A stretch of DNA of 64,000 nucleotides from Fervidobacterium thailandense (GCF_001719065.1 NZ_LWAF01000005.1:1-64000); one strand, 5' to 3'; numbered from the stretch's first letter, positions 17,109 to 25,922 are shown. Notes: a model not told the origin generated them from the letters alone. Numbers and translations: made by a program.

Positions 17109-17943
17109 GGTGTGCGTGTACGGGATAACGGGACGATACGGTAGTTTTCACACCAAGCGTATGATTGAATACGGAACGCAAGTTGTCTGTGGTGTGAGTA
17201 AAAACAAGGAGATAAAAGAAGTGCATGGTGTTCCTGTTTACTATTCGTTAAAGGACTTTGTCGAGAAACATGGAAAGGTTGACACAGCGATTTTCTTTGT
17301 ACCGGCACAGCACGTCTGTGAAGCATTTGATGATGCACTATTGGCCGGTGTCGAAAAATTTGTGATAATCACCGAACACGTTCCGATCCACGATACACTC
17401 GAAATGGTGAAAGCTGCAAAACGCGAACGTAGGATCTTGATTGGCCCGAACTGTCCGGGGATAATTTATCCGCAGGAACGCTTAAAGGTCGGTATCATGC
17501 CGGAGAAGTACTTCAAGCCTGGTCAGTTTGCCATCATTTCCAGAAGCGGTACGCTCATGTACGAAATGGCCAAGATACTTAGCGAAGGGCCAGGTGTTGG
17601 ATTGTGCCTTGGACTTGGAGGAGATCCAATTGTTGGGACAAACGTCGCTGAGGCATTTGAAATCATCAAGGAACATGGGTTTGAAAAGGTATTGGTTATT
17701 GGAGAGATCGGTGGAGAGGATGAAGTTCGCGGTGTGGAATATGCGTTGAAAATTGGATTCCAGCCATTGAACATATACGCATTTTTTGCCGGAAGACACG
17801 CGCCGGAAGGCAAAAGGATGGGGCACGCTGGTGCCATTGTCGAAGGTGAAAAGGGAAAGGTTCTGTACAAGGAGCGTGCGATGATGCAAATGGGTGTTAA
17901 GGTGGTGAGATTACCGTGGGAATTAGAAAGACTGGTAAGCTGA
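17089..17943 (+). CDS. sucD: Succinyl-CoA synthetase alpha-subunit-like protein
   Basis: The 284-residue partner starts at an ATG 20 bases inside sucC. It has a CoA-binding Rossmann domain ('VYGITGRYGSFHTKR'), 'GPNCPGII' and the phospho-acceptor histidine in 'MGHAGAI', which is needed for catalysis, so the pair should be active. The substrate is uncertain as for the beta subunit. A GTG at 17080 is a possible earlier start. Confidence 0.87.
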   Translation: MFSRQDKVCVYGITGRYGSFHTKRMIEYGTQVVCGVSKNKEIKEVHGVPVYYSLKDFVEKHGKVDTAIFFVPAQHVCEAFDDALLAGVEKFVIITEHVPIHDTLEMVKAAKRERRILIGPNCPGIIYPQERLKVGIMPEKYFKPGQFAIISRSGTLMYEMAKILSEGPGVGLCLGLGGDPIVGTNVAEAFEIIKEHGFEKVLVIGEIGGEDEVRGVEYALKIGFQPLNIYAFFAGRHAPEGKRMGHAGAIVEGEKGKVLYKERAMMQMGVKVVRLPWELERLVS

Positions 17944-18776
17944 TAGCCAAAGAGTACTTTCTTTCATCCTTTGGCGTGTTGTTAACCGCGCTGGGACTGG
18001 CAATTTTTCTGATACCCAACAATATTGCGGCAGGTGGTGCGTCGGGGCTTGCAATAGTTTTGAATCGGTTTATCAACCTGTCGGTTGGTGTGTGGATGTA
18101 CATCATCAACATCACACTCTTTGCCATTGCGTTCATATTGGTTGGATTCGATTTCAGCTTTAAAACAATTTATTGTACGTTTCTTTTGAACTTTCTGATC
18201 GACTTGTTCGATAGAATCTTCCCGATTTTCAAATACACAGGTGACACCATCGTAGCCGTCTTTTTCGGCAACCTCCTAACAGCTGTCGGAATGGCCCTTG
18301 CCTTTTCACAGAACGCATCCACAGGTGGTACGGACATCCTCGCTAAGATACTCAACAAGTTCTTCGGGGCACCGATGGGTATGTCGATACTCTTCCTGGA
18401 CTTTTCCATCGGTGTAATGGCTGGCTTGGCTTACGATTTGAACACAGGGATGTACTCGGTACTCTCCATCGTTCTGAACGGTACGATGATCGACTTTGTT
18501 CTAAAAGGTTTGGAACTGTCTGTTAATGTCTGGATAATCTCGGATAAGTACGAGGAAATAAAAGATTTCGTTTTAAACGAGCTTGAAAGAGGTGTCACGA
18601 TACTCGACGTAACCGGTGGTTACACGGGTCAGAAGCGTCGCATGTTGCTTGTAGCACTGAAGCGAAGGGAACTTCACGAATTAGTTTCGAACATCAAACG
18701 GATCGATCCACACGCGTTCTTTATCGTTAACGAAGCGAGAAACGTGTACGGAGAGGGATTTAAAGAACTGATTTAG
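17916..18776 (+). CDS. YitT-family membrane protein with DUF2179 domain
   Basis: The 286-residue protein has five to six membrane segments (residues about 15–210), with the glycine-rich 'NNIAAGGASGLAIVLN' and 'QNASTGGTDILAKIL' repeats of the YitT/DUF161 family. A soluble C-terminal DUF2179 domain ends 'RIDPHAFFIVNEARNVYGEGF'. The GTG start overlaps sucD by 28 bases and has AAGGTGGTGAG upstream. Function of the family is not established; transport of a small solute is often suggested. Confidence 0.85.
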   Translation: MGIRKTGKLIAKEYFLSSFGVLLTALGLAIFLIPNNIAAGGASGLAIVLNRFINLSVGVWMYIINITLFAIAFILVGFDFSFKTIYCTFLLNFLIDLFDRIFPIFKYTGDTIVAVFFGNLLTAVGMALAFSQNASTGGTDILAKILNKFFGAPMGMSILFLDFSIGVMAGLAYDLNTGMYSVLSIVLNGTMIDFVLKGLELSVNVWIISDKYEEIKDFVLNELERGVTILDVTGGYTGQKRRMLLVALKRRELHELVSNIKRIDPHAFFIVNEARNVYGEGFKELI

Positions 18777-18829
18777 AAAAGTTAAATTGAATTTAGTGTT
18801 TATGCAACCGTTAAGATTTTGGGGGGTGA

Positions 18830-18835
18830 TATAAT
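18830..18835 (+). promoter_or_regulatory. Probable -10 box before the HD-GYP gene
   Basis: TATAAT at 18830–18835, preceded by a G-run and TGA, lies about 45 bases before the ATG at 18878. No convincing -35 box is seen. Confidence 0.4.
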
Positions 18836-18877
18836 CGTCTGAGGAATTTAACACAAGTTTCAGGAGGATTTGAGGGG

Positions 18878-20011
18878 ATGAACAGACGCGAGATTGCCGA
18901 AAAATTAATCAACGTCACACCGTTCCGAGAATTCCTGAGACGTTGGACAGCGAAGACTCTCATACTTCTTATTTTACTTCTTGGGTTGAACGTTGTTGCA
19001 GGATTCTACTTGTCAAAGACGAATTTTCGACGATTTGTATTGTTCAGCTTTGTACTGATTGTTATCGAAAGCTTTATTATCAAAGAGTACTTTTTCTCTC
19101 GAAAATCCATGCTTATGAAGAACGTGATAAGTCCGCTTCTGAACCTAACCGATGCTCTTTCAGAACAGATCAGGTCGAATTTACACAGAGGAGATATCAA
19201 CGTTAAATCGGACATCTGGGAAATAAATCGTTTTGCTGAGGATATTAAATACTTCATTGAGAGCTACGTTGAACTTCTTCAAGAAAACGACGCAACCAAA
19301 CAGCAGCTGCAAGCGGTTTACAGTGAGGTGCATCTTGCGTATAGAAATTTCCACGAAGCGTACATCAACTTTGCCAAGCGGCTTTCAATCATAGCCGAAG
19401 CCTACGACGAGCAAACCGGCAACCACATCGAAAGGGTTGGTGTACTCTCCGCGTTCGTAGCAGAGAAGTTGGGGTTGGATGGTAGGATGGTTGAGCTGAT
19501 AAGGAACTTCGCACCGCTCCACGATATAGGCAAGCTCCTGGTCCCCAAAGACATTTTGAACAAGCCTGGTAGGCTAACTCCCGAAGAGTTCGAGGAAGTT
19601 AAGAAACACACACTTTACGGTGCCCAGCTCATAGGTGATGATCCGTTCTTCGAAGTGGCCAGAAACATAGCTCTCTACCATCACGAGAAATTTGATGGTA
19701 GCGGATATCCGTTTGGATTGAAAGGTGACGAAATCCCCATCGAAGCCCAGATCGTGGCCGTTGTTGACGTGTACGATGCACTACGGTCTAGAAGGTCGTA
19801 CAAAAAAGAGCTATCGCACGAGGAAGCGATGGTGGTTTTACTCGGAAAGGACGAACGAACGAGCTTCACACACTTCAACCCTCGCATTCTTTCTATTTTC
19901 GTAAAGTACAGCGAGGAAATCAAAATGCTTTGGGATTCAGTTTCTTTCAGCTCCTCTCAGCTGCTCGATGTGCGCAGGGATGATAGGCTCGATATTTCAA
20001 AAACAAGTTAA
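18878..20011 (+). CDS. HD-GYP domain protein, probable cyclic-di-GMP phosphodiesterase
   Basis: The 377-residue protein has two N-terminal membrane helices (about residues 25–70), a linker with coiled-coil character (about 125–160), and a complete HD-GYP domain. The motifs seen are 'HDIGK' near residue 216, 'HHEKFDGSGYP' near 270 and 'DVYDALRS'. With the GYP triad intact the enzyme should hydrolyse c-di-GMP. The protein has its own -10 box and sits between the sucCD and cobamide genes, perhaps only by chance. No input domain is recognisable between membrane and HD-GYP. Confidence 0.9.
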   Translation: MNRREIAEKLINVTPFREFLRRWTAKTLILLILLLGLNVVAGFYLSKTNFRRFVLFSFVLIVIESFIIKEYFFSRKSMLMKNVISPLLNLTDALSEQIRSNLHRGDINVKSDIWEINRFAEDIKYFIESYVELLQENDATKQQLQAVYSEVHLAYRNFHEAYINFAKRLSIIAEAYDEQTGNHIERVGVLSAFVAEKLGLDGRMVELIRNFAPLHDIGKLLVPKDILNKPGRLTPEEFEEVKKHTLYGAQLIGDDPFFEVARNIALYHHEKFDGSGYPFGLKGDEIPIEAQIVAVVDVYDALRSRRSYKKELSHEEAMVVLLGKDERTSFTHFNPRILSIFVKYSEEIKMLWDSVSFSSSQLLDVRRDDRLDISKTS

Positions 20012-20019
20012 TTCGGGAC

Positions 20020-20862
20020 ATGGAAGTGGAATTTGTGGCGAAAACGTTGATGATCGTGGGTTCTATGTCCTCCGTTGGAAAAAGCACCTTAGTAACAGGT
20101 CTGTGTAGGATTTTCTCAAACCGTGGCTACAAAGTGGCCCCTTTCAAGGCGCAGAATATGTCCACTTTCTTGACCGAATGTGAACCTGGAACCTTTATCA
20201 GCACCGCACAGTACCTCCAAGCCTTGGCAGCACGCGAAAAGCCATCACACTTGATGAATCCCATCATCCTCAAGCCGTTGGGAAACATGCGTTCGGAGGT
20301 TTACGTTCTTGGAAAACCGTACAGCGTTGCTTCGGTAGGCTCTTACGAATCTTTGAAAGAAAACTTATGGGAAACAGTTAAGTGGGCTTTGGAGCAACTC
20401 CTCGAAAAGTATGATTTGGTGATTATTGAAGGTGCGGGAAGTCCAGTCGAACTGAACTTGAAAGATGGAGACATCGTCAATATGCGGGTTGCAAGTTACG
20501 TTCACGCACCAACCATCATCGTTGGAGACATAGAACGCGGAGGTATTTTTGCTCAGCTCCTCGGGACCTACTGGCTGATGACCGAAGACGAGAGACAATT
20601 AGTAAAGGGGCTGATCGTGAACAAATTTAAGGGGGACGTTTCGCTCTTCACCGACGGGGTGAAGATTTTGGAAGAACGCTCCGGTTTACCGGTCCTGGGA
20701 GTGGTACCGTACTTTGAGACAAATCTACCACCGGAAGACAGTCTCTCGGGAAATTTTGACCGACCGAATGATATCAACGATGCAATTTTTGACCACATTG
20801 CGCGTACATTAGAGAATCATTTGAGCATTGGAAAACTTAAAAGTCTTGTGTTTGAAATGTGA
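20020..20862 (+). CDS. Cobyric acid synthase CbiP-like, ATPase half only
   Basis: CbiP/CobQ amidates adenosyl-cobyrinate diamide to cobyric acid. This 280-residue protein reproduces the N-terminal dethiobiotin-synthetase-like domain: P-loop 'SMSSVGKSTL', 'PFKAQNMSTF', 'IIEGAGSPVE', 'VGDIERGGIFAQLLG' and 'GLIVNKFKGD'. It then stops, so the family's C-terminal glutamine amidotransferase domain (total about 490 residues) is missing. No glutaminase follows. It may use free ammonia, borrow a glutaminase, or have another substrate. The next gene, a Dph6-like ammonia ligase, is suggestive. Confidence 0.82.
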   Translation: MEVEFVAKTLMIVGSMSSVGKSTLVTGLCRIFSNRGYKVAPFKAQNMSTFLTECEPGTFISTAQYLQALAAREKPSHLMNPIILKPLGNMRSEVYVLGKPYSVASVGSYESLKENLWETVKWALEQLLEKYDLVIIEGAGSPVELNLKDGDIVNMRVASYVHAPTIIVGDIERGGIFAQLLGTYWLMTEDERQLVKGLIVNKFKGDVSLFTDGVKILEERSGLPVLGVVPYFETNLPPEDSLSGNFDRPNDINDAIFDHIARTLENHLSIGKLKSLVFEM

Positions 20863-20877
20863 GGAGGACAACGTGTC

Positions 20878-21513
20878 GTGTACTTGAAATTGTCTCAAGA
20901 ACCTCCAAGGATAATTTTTGCGTCGTGGAGTGGAGGGAAGGATAGTGCTCTTGCGTTCTATTTTGCAAGTCAGAAGTTCGGAAAGGTCGATCACATATTC
21001 ACGATGTTTTCTGAAGATTGTGGCAGAACGCGCGCACACGGTCTGAAACTTGAACACATCCGAGCGCAAGCGGAAAGCTTGGGGGCCGAGTTGATTTTTG
21101 CTTGCGCGAGTTGGCAAAGCTACGAAGATGTTTTTTCTATTGTGATTTCTTCGAATTTTGCCGGCGGGCTTGGAGTCTTCGGAGACATCGATATCCAGGA
21201 ACACCTCGATTGGGTGGTTCGCGTGTGTACATCGAACAACGTCGGCGTGTTCGAGCCACTCTGGGGTATGGACAGGGAAGAGGTCCTTGAGAGGTTCATA
21301 AGACTCGGTTTTAGAGCCAAGGTTGTTCGGGTAAAAAAGGGATACGAAGAGCTCCTCGGACGAGAACTCGATGAAGATTTCATCGAATTGGCCAAAAAAC
21401 TCAACATTGACCTTTGCGGTGAACACGGAGAGTACCATACGTTCGTGTACGATGGCCCGATTTTCAAGTTCCCTATTCCGACGGAAGACTTAGAGTACGG
21501 GATTCAGGACTAA
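20878..21513 (+). CDS. PP-loop ATPase, Dph6/diphthine–ammonia-ligase family (COG2102)
   Basis: The 211-residue protein begins with the PP-loop 'ASWSGGKDSALAFYFA' and contains 'EPLWG', 'KVVRVKKGYEELLGREL' and 'GEHGEYHTFVYDGPIF', the signatures of the diphthine–ammonia ligase family. Bacteria do not make diphthamide, so the bacterial members must act elsewhere. It is 15 bases behind the CbiP-like gene and next to the cobamide operon. An amide-forming role in corrinoid metabolism is my inference. It ends nine bases before the convergent btuR. Confidence 0.8.
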   Translation: MYLKLSQEPPRIIFASWSGGKDSALAFYFASQKFGKVDHIFTMFSEDCGRTRAHGLKLEHIRAQAESLGAELIFACASWQSYEDVFSIVISSNFAGGLGVFGDIDIQEHLDWVVRVCTSNNVGVFEPLWGMDREEVLERFIRLGFRAKVVRVKKGYEELLGRELDEDFIELAKKLNIDLCGEHGEYHTFVYDGPIFKFPIPTEDLEYGIQD

Positions 21514-21521
21514 CGCTGAGC

Positions 21522-22031
21522 TCAGAATTCAATCCCTTTTCTTGCGACCACACCTTGCTGGTAGTAATGTTTCACCTCGACCATCTCAGTTACTAAATCC
21601 GCTACCTCTATGATTTCCTTCGGTGCGTACCGACCGGTTAGAATCAGCTCAACGTCGTGAGGTCGATTCGCAATTAGTTCTAATACCTCAGAAACATCGA
21701 GCAACCTGTAGAACAAAGCGACATTTATCTCATCAAGGATAACAATATCGAACGCATTGCTCTCTAAGATTTCGCGTACGCGCTTCAGACCGGTGTGTGC
21801 GAGCTTTACATCCTCCTCGGTTGGTTTTCCACGGATGAAACAACCGCGACCGTACTGTTCGATGAGAAGATTTGGTAGGTATTTAACCGCTTCCAATTCG
21901 CTATAGTGCATGCCCTTTATGAACTGCCCGATGTAGACTTTTTTCCCAGCGCAGATCGCCCTAAGAGCCAGGCCGAGTGCCGCCGTTGTTTTGCCTTTTC
22001 CATTTCCGGTGTAAACATGTACATAGCCCAT
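21522..22031 (-). CDS. btuR: Cob(I)alamin adenosyltransferase BtuR/CobA
   Basis: The enzyme attaches the adenosyl group to reduced corrinoids. The 169-residue protein has the CobA P-loop 'TGNGKGKTTAALG', 'FIKGMHYSE' and 'DIVILDEINVAL', all typical. I prefer the ATG at 22031 because the GGGGG ribosome site is then about ten bases away; an ATG at 22040 is too close to it. It is last in the minus-strand cobamide operon. Confidence 0.92.
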   Translation of the reverse strand: MGYVHVYTGNGKGKTTAALGLALRAICAGKKVYIGQFIKGMHYSELEAVKYLPNLLIEQYGRGCFIRGKPTEEDVKLAHTGLKRVREILESNAFDIVILDEINVALFYRLLDVSEVLELIANRPHDVELILTGRYAPKEIIEVADLVTEMVEVKHYYQQGVVARKGIEF

Positions 22032-22059
22032 CTTCAGCATACCCCCGTCAAATTTCTTT

Positions 22060-23082
22060 CTAACAAAGAGTGCGATTTGAATAATAACACTCAAGAAATT
22101 CCATTAGCTTCGAATTCGTTACCTCATCTTTCAACCCCACACGCACACATTCTGGAAGTCCAAAATCCTCCATGCGGCGGAAGTGCATTCTCTTGGCATG
22201 TGCTTCCGTGAGAAACTTATCCACATCCCCCACTGAAAGTACGAAATAATTCGTCTTGGAGTTAAAGCAGGCGAATTTGGAAAACATTGCCCTCTGCGTT
22301 TCGAAGAAAGAAGCACTCTCCTTCAGAAAGGTTTTGAACGACTCATAATTCTCCAAAATTTGCTCTATCAGAGCAAATCCGTCTGCTCCTATCGCCCATG
22401 GCATCCTGTAGTGTTCAACGAGTTTGCTCAGACTTCCGGTAACGTACCCCACCCTTATACCAGGTAGCCCGAGGATCTTGGTAAACGTTCTCACCAACGT
22501 TAGGTTTGAAAGACAGGATGTTGAAAGTTCCTCCCTCTCAAGCTGTGGAACAAAATCAATAAACGCCTCGTCGATAATGAATTCTACTTGATTATCCAGT
22601 TCTTCAGCAATATGCTGGATGAATAGCGCAAGCGGTTTGTATATTCCCGTTGGATTGTTTGGGTTGCCCAGGAGAACGAAAATTTTCTCACCTCGTAAAA
22701 CTTCGCTGTAAATCACGCCTCGCAGGATATCAAGATTCAGCTGTCCTTCTTCAAGAATCCAAGGAGTTAAGACTTTGGATGCGGTAAACTTCGCGACCCT
22801 TTCGTATTCTGAATACGCTGGTCGTGGGATGATAACAGTTGCGCCTTTGAACACGGTCCATCCGAAGATGTGTAGTGCTTCCGTGGCACCGGCCACTATC
22901 ACGGCATCGTCCCCGAAAAATTTTCTGAAGTCTTGTTCGAGCCACTCAGCGTAGTTGTACCTTTTAACGTAACGTTGAACTTTCTTTTCAAGTTCTTTCA
23001 GAAAACTGGGAACAAATGGGTTCACGGATATCGAGAAATCGATCAACGTTTCGTCACGGACGCCACCGTGCAACGTCAACAC
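22060..23082 (-). CDS. cobD: CobD-like L-threonine-O-3-phosphate decarboxylase (PLP)
   Basis: This fold-type I aminotransferase-like protein (340 residues) opens with 'LHGGVRDETLIDFSISVNPF', which is the CobD/CobC style. It has 'LLGNPNNPTG', the PLP aspartate in 'FIIDEAFIDF', and the lysine in 'TFTKILGLPGIRVGY'. CobD makes aminopropanol phosphate for the nucleotide loop. Histidinol-phosphate aminotransferase is the close alternative, but the neighbours cbiB and cobS favour CobD. Confidence 0.85.
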   Translation of the reverse strand: MLTLHGGVRDETLIDFSISVNPFVPSFLKELEKKVQRYVKRYNYAEWLEQDFRKFFGDDAVIVAGATEALHIFGWTVFKGATVIIPRPAYSEYERVAKFTASKVLTPWILEEGQLNLDILRGVIYSEVLRGEKIFVLLGNPNNPTGIYKPLALFIQHIAEELDNQVEFIIDEAFIDFVPQLEREELSTSCLSNLTLVRTFTKILGLPGIRVGYVTGSLSKLVEHYRMPWAIGADGFALIEQILENYESFKTFLKESASFFETQRAMFSKFACFNSKTNYFVLSVGDVDKFLTEAHAKRMHFRRMEDFGLPECVRVGLKDEVTNSKLMEFLECYYSNRTLC

Positions 23083-23100
23083 CTCGCAATTTTTTAGACG

Positions 23101-23997
23101 TCATGAGATTACCGCAAGTAGTAAAAGTGTGAAAGCTGCTAAGATGAGAACCGTTACCTTGCAAAATAAGCTCAGCGCTCTTTTCAAATCTTCAACGGTT
23201 GGGAGTGGACCTTCGAATTTGTAGTACCCAAGTTTTTCAAGACCAATCCCCAGTACACCGGCAAACGCACTCATCGGGTAGGTTGCGTTGATTTTAAGAT
23301 GACCGTATTTCTTAATGTAGCTCAATGCACGGGATGGGTTGAAGAGCATGATAAAGAGTGTGGATATCCGAGCCGGTACGAAGTTAAGGACATCATCCAA
23401 CCTTGCGGGAAATTTTCCAAACCACTCGTACTTCTCGTTTCGGTAACCAAACAGCGCATCGTACGTGTTGACAACTCGGTAAACGACCGCCCCGGGGAGA
23501 CCAAAGAGCAAGTAGTAAAACATCGGTCCGACGTAGCTGTCGTGTATGTTCTCCGATAAACTCTCTATGGCTGCTGAGTACAGATGTTGATGGTCAAGCT
23601 TAGAGGTGTCGCGTGATACAATCATCGACACGTTTTTCCTGAGTTGCTCGATATCGCTTGTGAGGCATTTGGCAACGTGTTCGTAGAGTCCTCGAATTGA
23701 GAATGTTGATTTGAAAATCAATGCTGACAGAATAATCATTAGGACCTTGCTTTTGACGGATTCAACTAGCGTGGCGACGGTTATCCACAGCAAACTTTCA
23801 CCCACGAGGGCTGAAAATCCCAGCATGAACTCTATAAAACTTCTCCTACCCCTTCCGAGTTTGCTTCTCACTTGATCAAAAATTTTACCCAGCCGTCCCA
23901 TGTACACAACTGGATGAAGTTTAGATGGATATTCGCCCAGTAGTAAGTCAATTGCGATAGCGATTAGGAAAACGATCAGCCTTTCCTTGAAATCCAA
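23101..23997 (-). CDS. cbiB: Adenosylcobinamide-phosphate synthase CbiB/CobD-type membrane protein
   Basis: CbiB joins cobyric acid with aminopropanol phosphate. The protein (298 residues) has several membrane spans and the family stretches 'LLLGEYPSKLHPVVYMG', 'RDTSKLDHQHLYSAAIESLSEN' split across two loops, and 'APARISTL'-like text near residue 215. The start is most likely a TTG at 23997, placed eight bases after AAAGGTGGG; the longer open frame has no such signal. Confidence 0.92.
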   Translation of the reverse strand: MDFKERLIVFLIAIAIDLLLGEYPSKLHPVVYMGRLGKIFDQVRSKLGRGRRSFIEFMLGFSALVGESLLWITVATLVESVKSKVLMIILSALIFKSTFSIRGLYEHVAKCLTSDIEQLRKNVSMIVSRDTSKLDHQHLYSAAIESLSENIHDSYVGPMFYYLLFGLPGAVVYRVVNTYDALFGYRNEKYEWFGKFPARLDDVLNFVPARISTLFIMLFNPSRALSYIKKYGHLKINATYPMSAFAGVLGIGLEKLGYYKFEGPLPTVEDLKRALSLFCKVTVLILAAFTLLLLAVIS

Positions 23998-24014
23998 TCT
24001 TTCGTTCCCACCTT

Positions 24015-24776
24015 TCAGGATACCAAATAACCAACCAGCAGGACACACAGTTGGCCTATCAAGCAACTTCCACCAAGTACATCTCCCGTTACTCCGCCTA
24101 TTTTCATCCTTGATACAATCGACACCAATACACCCACGCAGATGGAAATGGCAAACAAGTAAACGAACAAAGAACGATTCAGAAACATTAACGGTAAGGT
24201 GAACATTCCGGATATCAGAGGTCCCAATTTGTCGGTTGGAAAGAGCATAGCTCCCAGTCCCGTTTGCTTGGCTGGTTTTGATAATACCAACACCCAGTTC
24301 ATCGTGAGACGTCCGAATACGCTTGAAAATATCAGTACGGTTGGTCCGACAGTTCTGAAGAGTTCAAAGAAGACCAGGATAAATAGCGTCCCGTAGAAAA
24401 CGGCAAACGGTCCAACGTTTCCCTTCGACATAATCTCGAGGCGTCTTTCCTTGGAAGATTGGTTCAAAAAACCATCGAACATATCCAAAAGACCGTCGAA
24501 GTGGAAAAGATCGAAAAAATAGAAGCCCAATGACAACCCCGCGACCGTGATTACGAATCCCCACTTACTACCAACGTTCCCAGCTGTCCAACGCGTGGAA
24601 GCATAAAGCGCACCGGGTAGATACCCCACGAGTGTGAAAAAACGTGGGGATTTTTTGAACCGCTCTTCCCAATCCTCGCCGAAGTTGACATTGATTGGGA
24701 GCCTTGTCAGGAGCGATAACGTTGCCAGAAAGATTTCAAACTCACGTTTGATGTGTTTGAGTGGTCCGTTCCGCAT
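24015..24776 (-). CDS. cobS: Adenosylcobinamide-GDP ribazoletransferase CobS
   Basis: CobS joins the lower-ligand riboside to cobinamide-GDP at the membrane. The 253-residue protein has four to six hydrophobic segments and the active-site pattern 'DLFHFDGLLDMFDGF' with the acidic residues of the CDP-alcohol-transferase-like family, plus 'LLTRLPI' near the start. The ATG at 24776 lies within the end of the preceding gene, an overlap of 35 bases. Confidence 0.92.
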   Translation of the reverse strand: MRNGPLKHIKREFEIFLATLSLLTRLPINVNFGEDWEERFKKSPRFFTLVGYLPGALYASTRWTAGNVGSKWGFVITVAGLSLGFYFFDLFHFDGLLDMFDGFLNQSSKERRLEIMSKGNVGPFAVFYGTLFILVFFELFRTVGPTVLIFSSVFGRLTMNWVLVLSKPAKQTGLGAMLFPTDKLGPLISGMFTLPLMFLNRSLFVYLFAISICVGVLVSIVSRMKIGGVTGDVLGGSCLIGQLCVLLVGYLVS

Positions 24777-25428
24777 TGTTTTTCCACCACTCCCAAAGTC
24801 TAACGGATTCGATAAGCTCGTAAAGATCGAATATCTCAAAACAAACAAACTCGGTCGTAAAAAGTCTATCGCCCAGTATTTTCCACACCGACTCCAGGGT
24901 TGGAATATTTAACCTCACATGGTCACGCCCGTTCGCAATTCCCATCAAGTGGATTTCAACGACATTTTCGATGAAACTTTCGTCCACATTAACACCGAGT
25001 AGGTGATGACCCACGTCGAATACTGTTCTCTGGTGCAATACATATCGTTCAGCAAGGTTTTCCACCGAGACCTTCGCAGCGGAACTGACGAATTTGTGAA
25101 ACCTTGGATCTCGATACGGATGGAGAACGTAATTAACCACCGAGAGTTTGTGGGACAACCCTTCGAAGTAATCGTACACCCTTAAGACCTCATCGAAGTT
25201 GTTGGTTGGTAAGTGGACGGTGTAGAGCAAACCGTATCTTTCGTGTAACGCGATGAGTTTGTCCTTTTCAGCTTCAAAAAGCTCCTTAGTTTCCTTGTCC
25301 CATTGGTAAACCAACAATTCGACAAAGTCGAATGACTGTGCAATTAACCTGGCGTTCTCGTAGTAAGTTCCAGGCACAAGCCACGACGTTGTACCGATGA
25401 ATTGTTTCTTGTTCGCTTTTACGCTCAT
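24742..25428 (-). CDS. cbiR: CbiR-like cobamide-remodelling enzyme (AP-endonuclease-2 fold)
   Basis: This 228-residue TIM-barrel protein has 'GLLYTVHLP', 'VNYVLHPYRDP', 'VSVENLAE', 'FDVGHHLLG' and 'VEIHLMGIANGRDH', the metal-ligand pattern of AP-endonuclease-2-type barrels. CbiR, described from Akkermansia, belongs to that superfamily and opens the nucleotide loop of cobamides so the lower ligand can be exchanged. The position between cobU and cobS strongly supports this role, overlapping cobU by four bases. If correct, the organism can remodel imported cobamides. An unrelated sugar isomerase is the alternative. Confidence 0.72.
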   Translation of the reverse strand: MSVKANKKQFIGTTSWLVPGTYYENARLIAQSFDFVELLVYQWDKETKELFEAEKDKLIALHERYGLLYTVHLPTNNFDEVLRVYDYFEGLSHKLSVVNYVLHPYRDPRFHKFVSSAAKVSVENLAERYVLHQRTVFDVGHHLLGVNVDESFIENVVEIHLMGIANGRDHVRLNIPTLESVWKILGDRLFTTEFVCFEIFDLYELIESVRLWEWWKNNAERTTQTHQT

Positions 25429-25922
25429 CTAATTCGCACTCCAATCCCACTAACGACAAGGTAGACTTCCCTTGCGATTTTTGCGAGTCGGCTGTTCCAC
25501 CTTCCGAGGAGTTCGACGTATCTTCTTGCCAAGTTATTCTCGGGAATGATTCCCCAACCGACTTCGTTCGTTACAACGACGAGCTCTGAGCTCATCCCCT
25601 CTACGACGTCAACGAGCATATTGAATCGACTTTCTACGTCTTCGTTGTAATGCAACAAATTACCAAGGTACGTTGTTAGGCACTCGAGGATTATAACATC
25701 GTACTTTCCGTCCAGCTCCCGCAAAACGTTTGCAACATCAACAGGCTCCTCGTACGTGTCAAAGAGGTCTTTCCTCTCTTCTTTGTGTTTTCTGATGCGC
25801 TCTTTCATCTCGTCGTCGAACGGTACACCAGTTGCCACGAATGCGCGCTTTTCGTACTTCAAGGCTAAGGAAAGTGCGAATGTGCTCTTTCCAGATTTCA
25901 CACCACCCGTGACGAGTATCAT
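25425..25922 (-). CDS. cobU: Cobinamide kinase / cobinamide-phosphate guanylyltransferase CobU
   Basis: CobU phosphorylates cobinamide and transfers GMP to form cobinamide-GDP. The 165-residue protein opens with 'MILVTGGVKSGKSTFA' (P-loop), contains 'ECLTTYLGNLLHY' and 'VVTNEVGWGIIPENNLARRY', and ends with 'VSGIGVRI', all CobU hallmarks. It overlaps its neighbours by four bases on both sides. Confidence 0.95.
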   Translation of the reverse strand: MILVTGGVKSGKSTFALSLALKYEKRAFVATGVPFDDEMKERIRKHKEERKDLFDTYEEPVDVANVLRELDGKYDVIILECLTTYLGNLLHYNEDVESRFNMLVDVVEGMSSELVVVTNEVGWGIIPENNLARRYVELLGRWNSRLAKIAREVYLVVSGIGVRIR

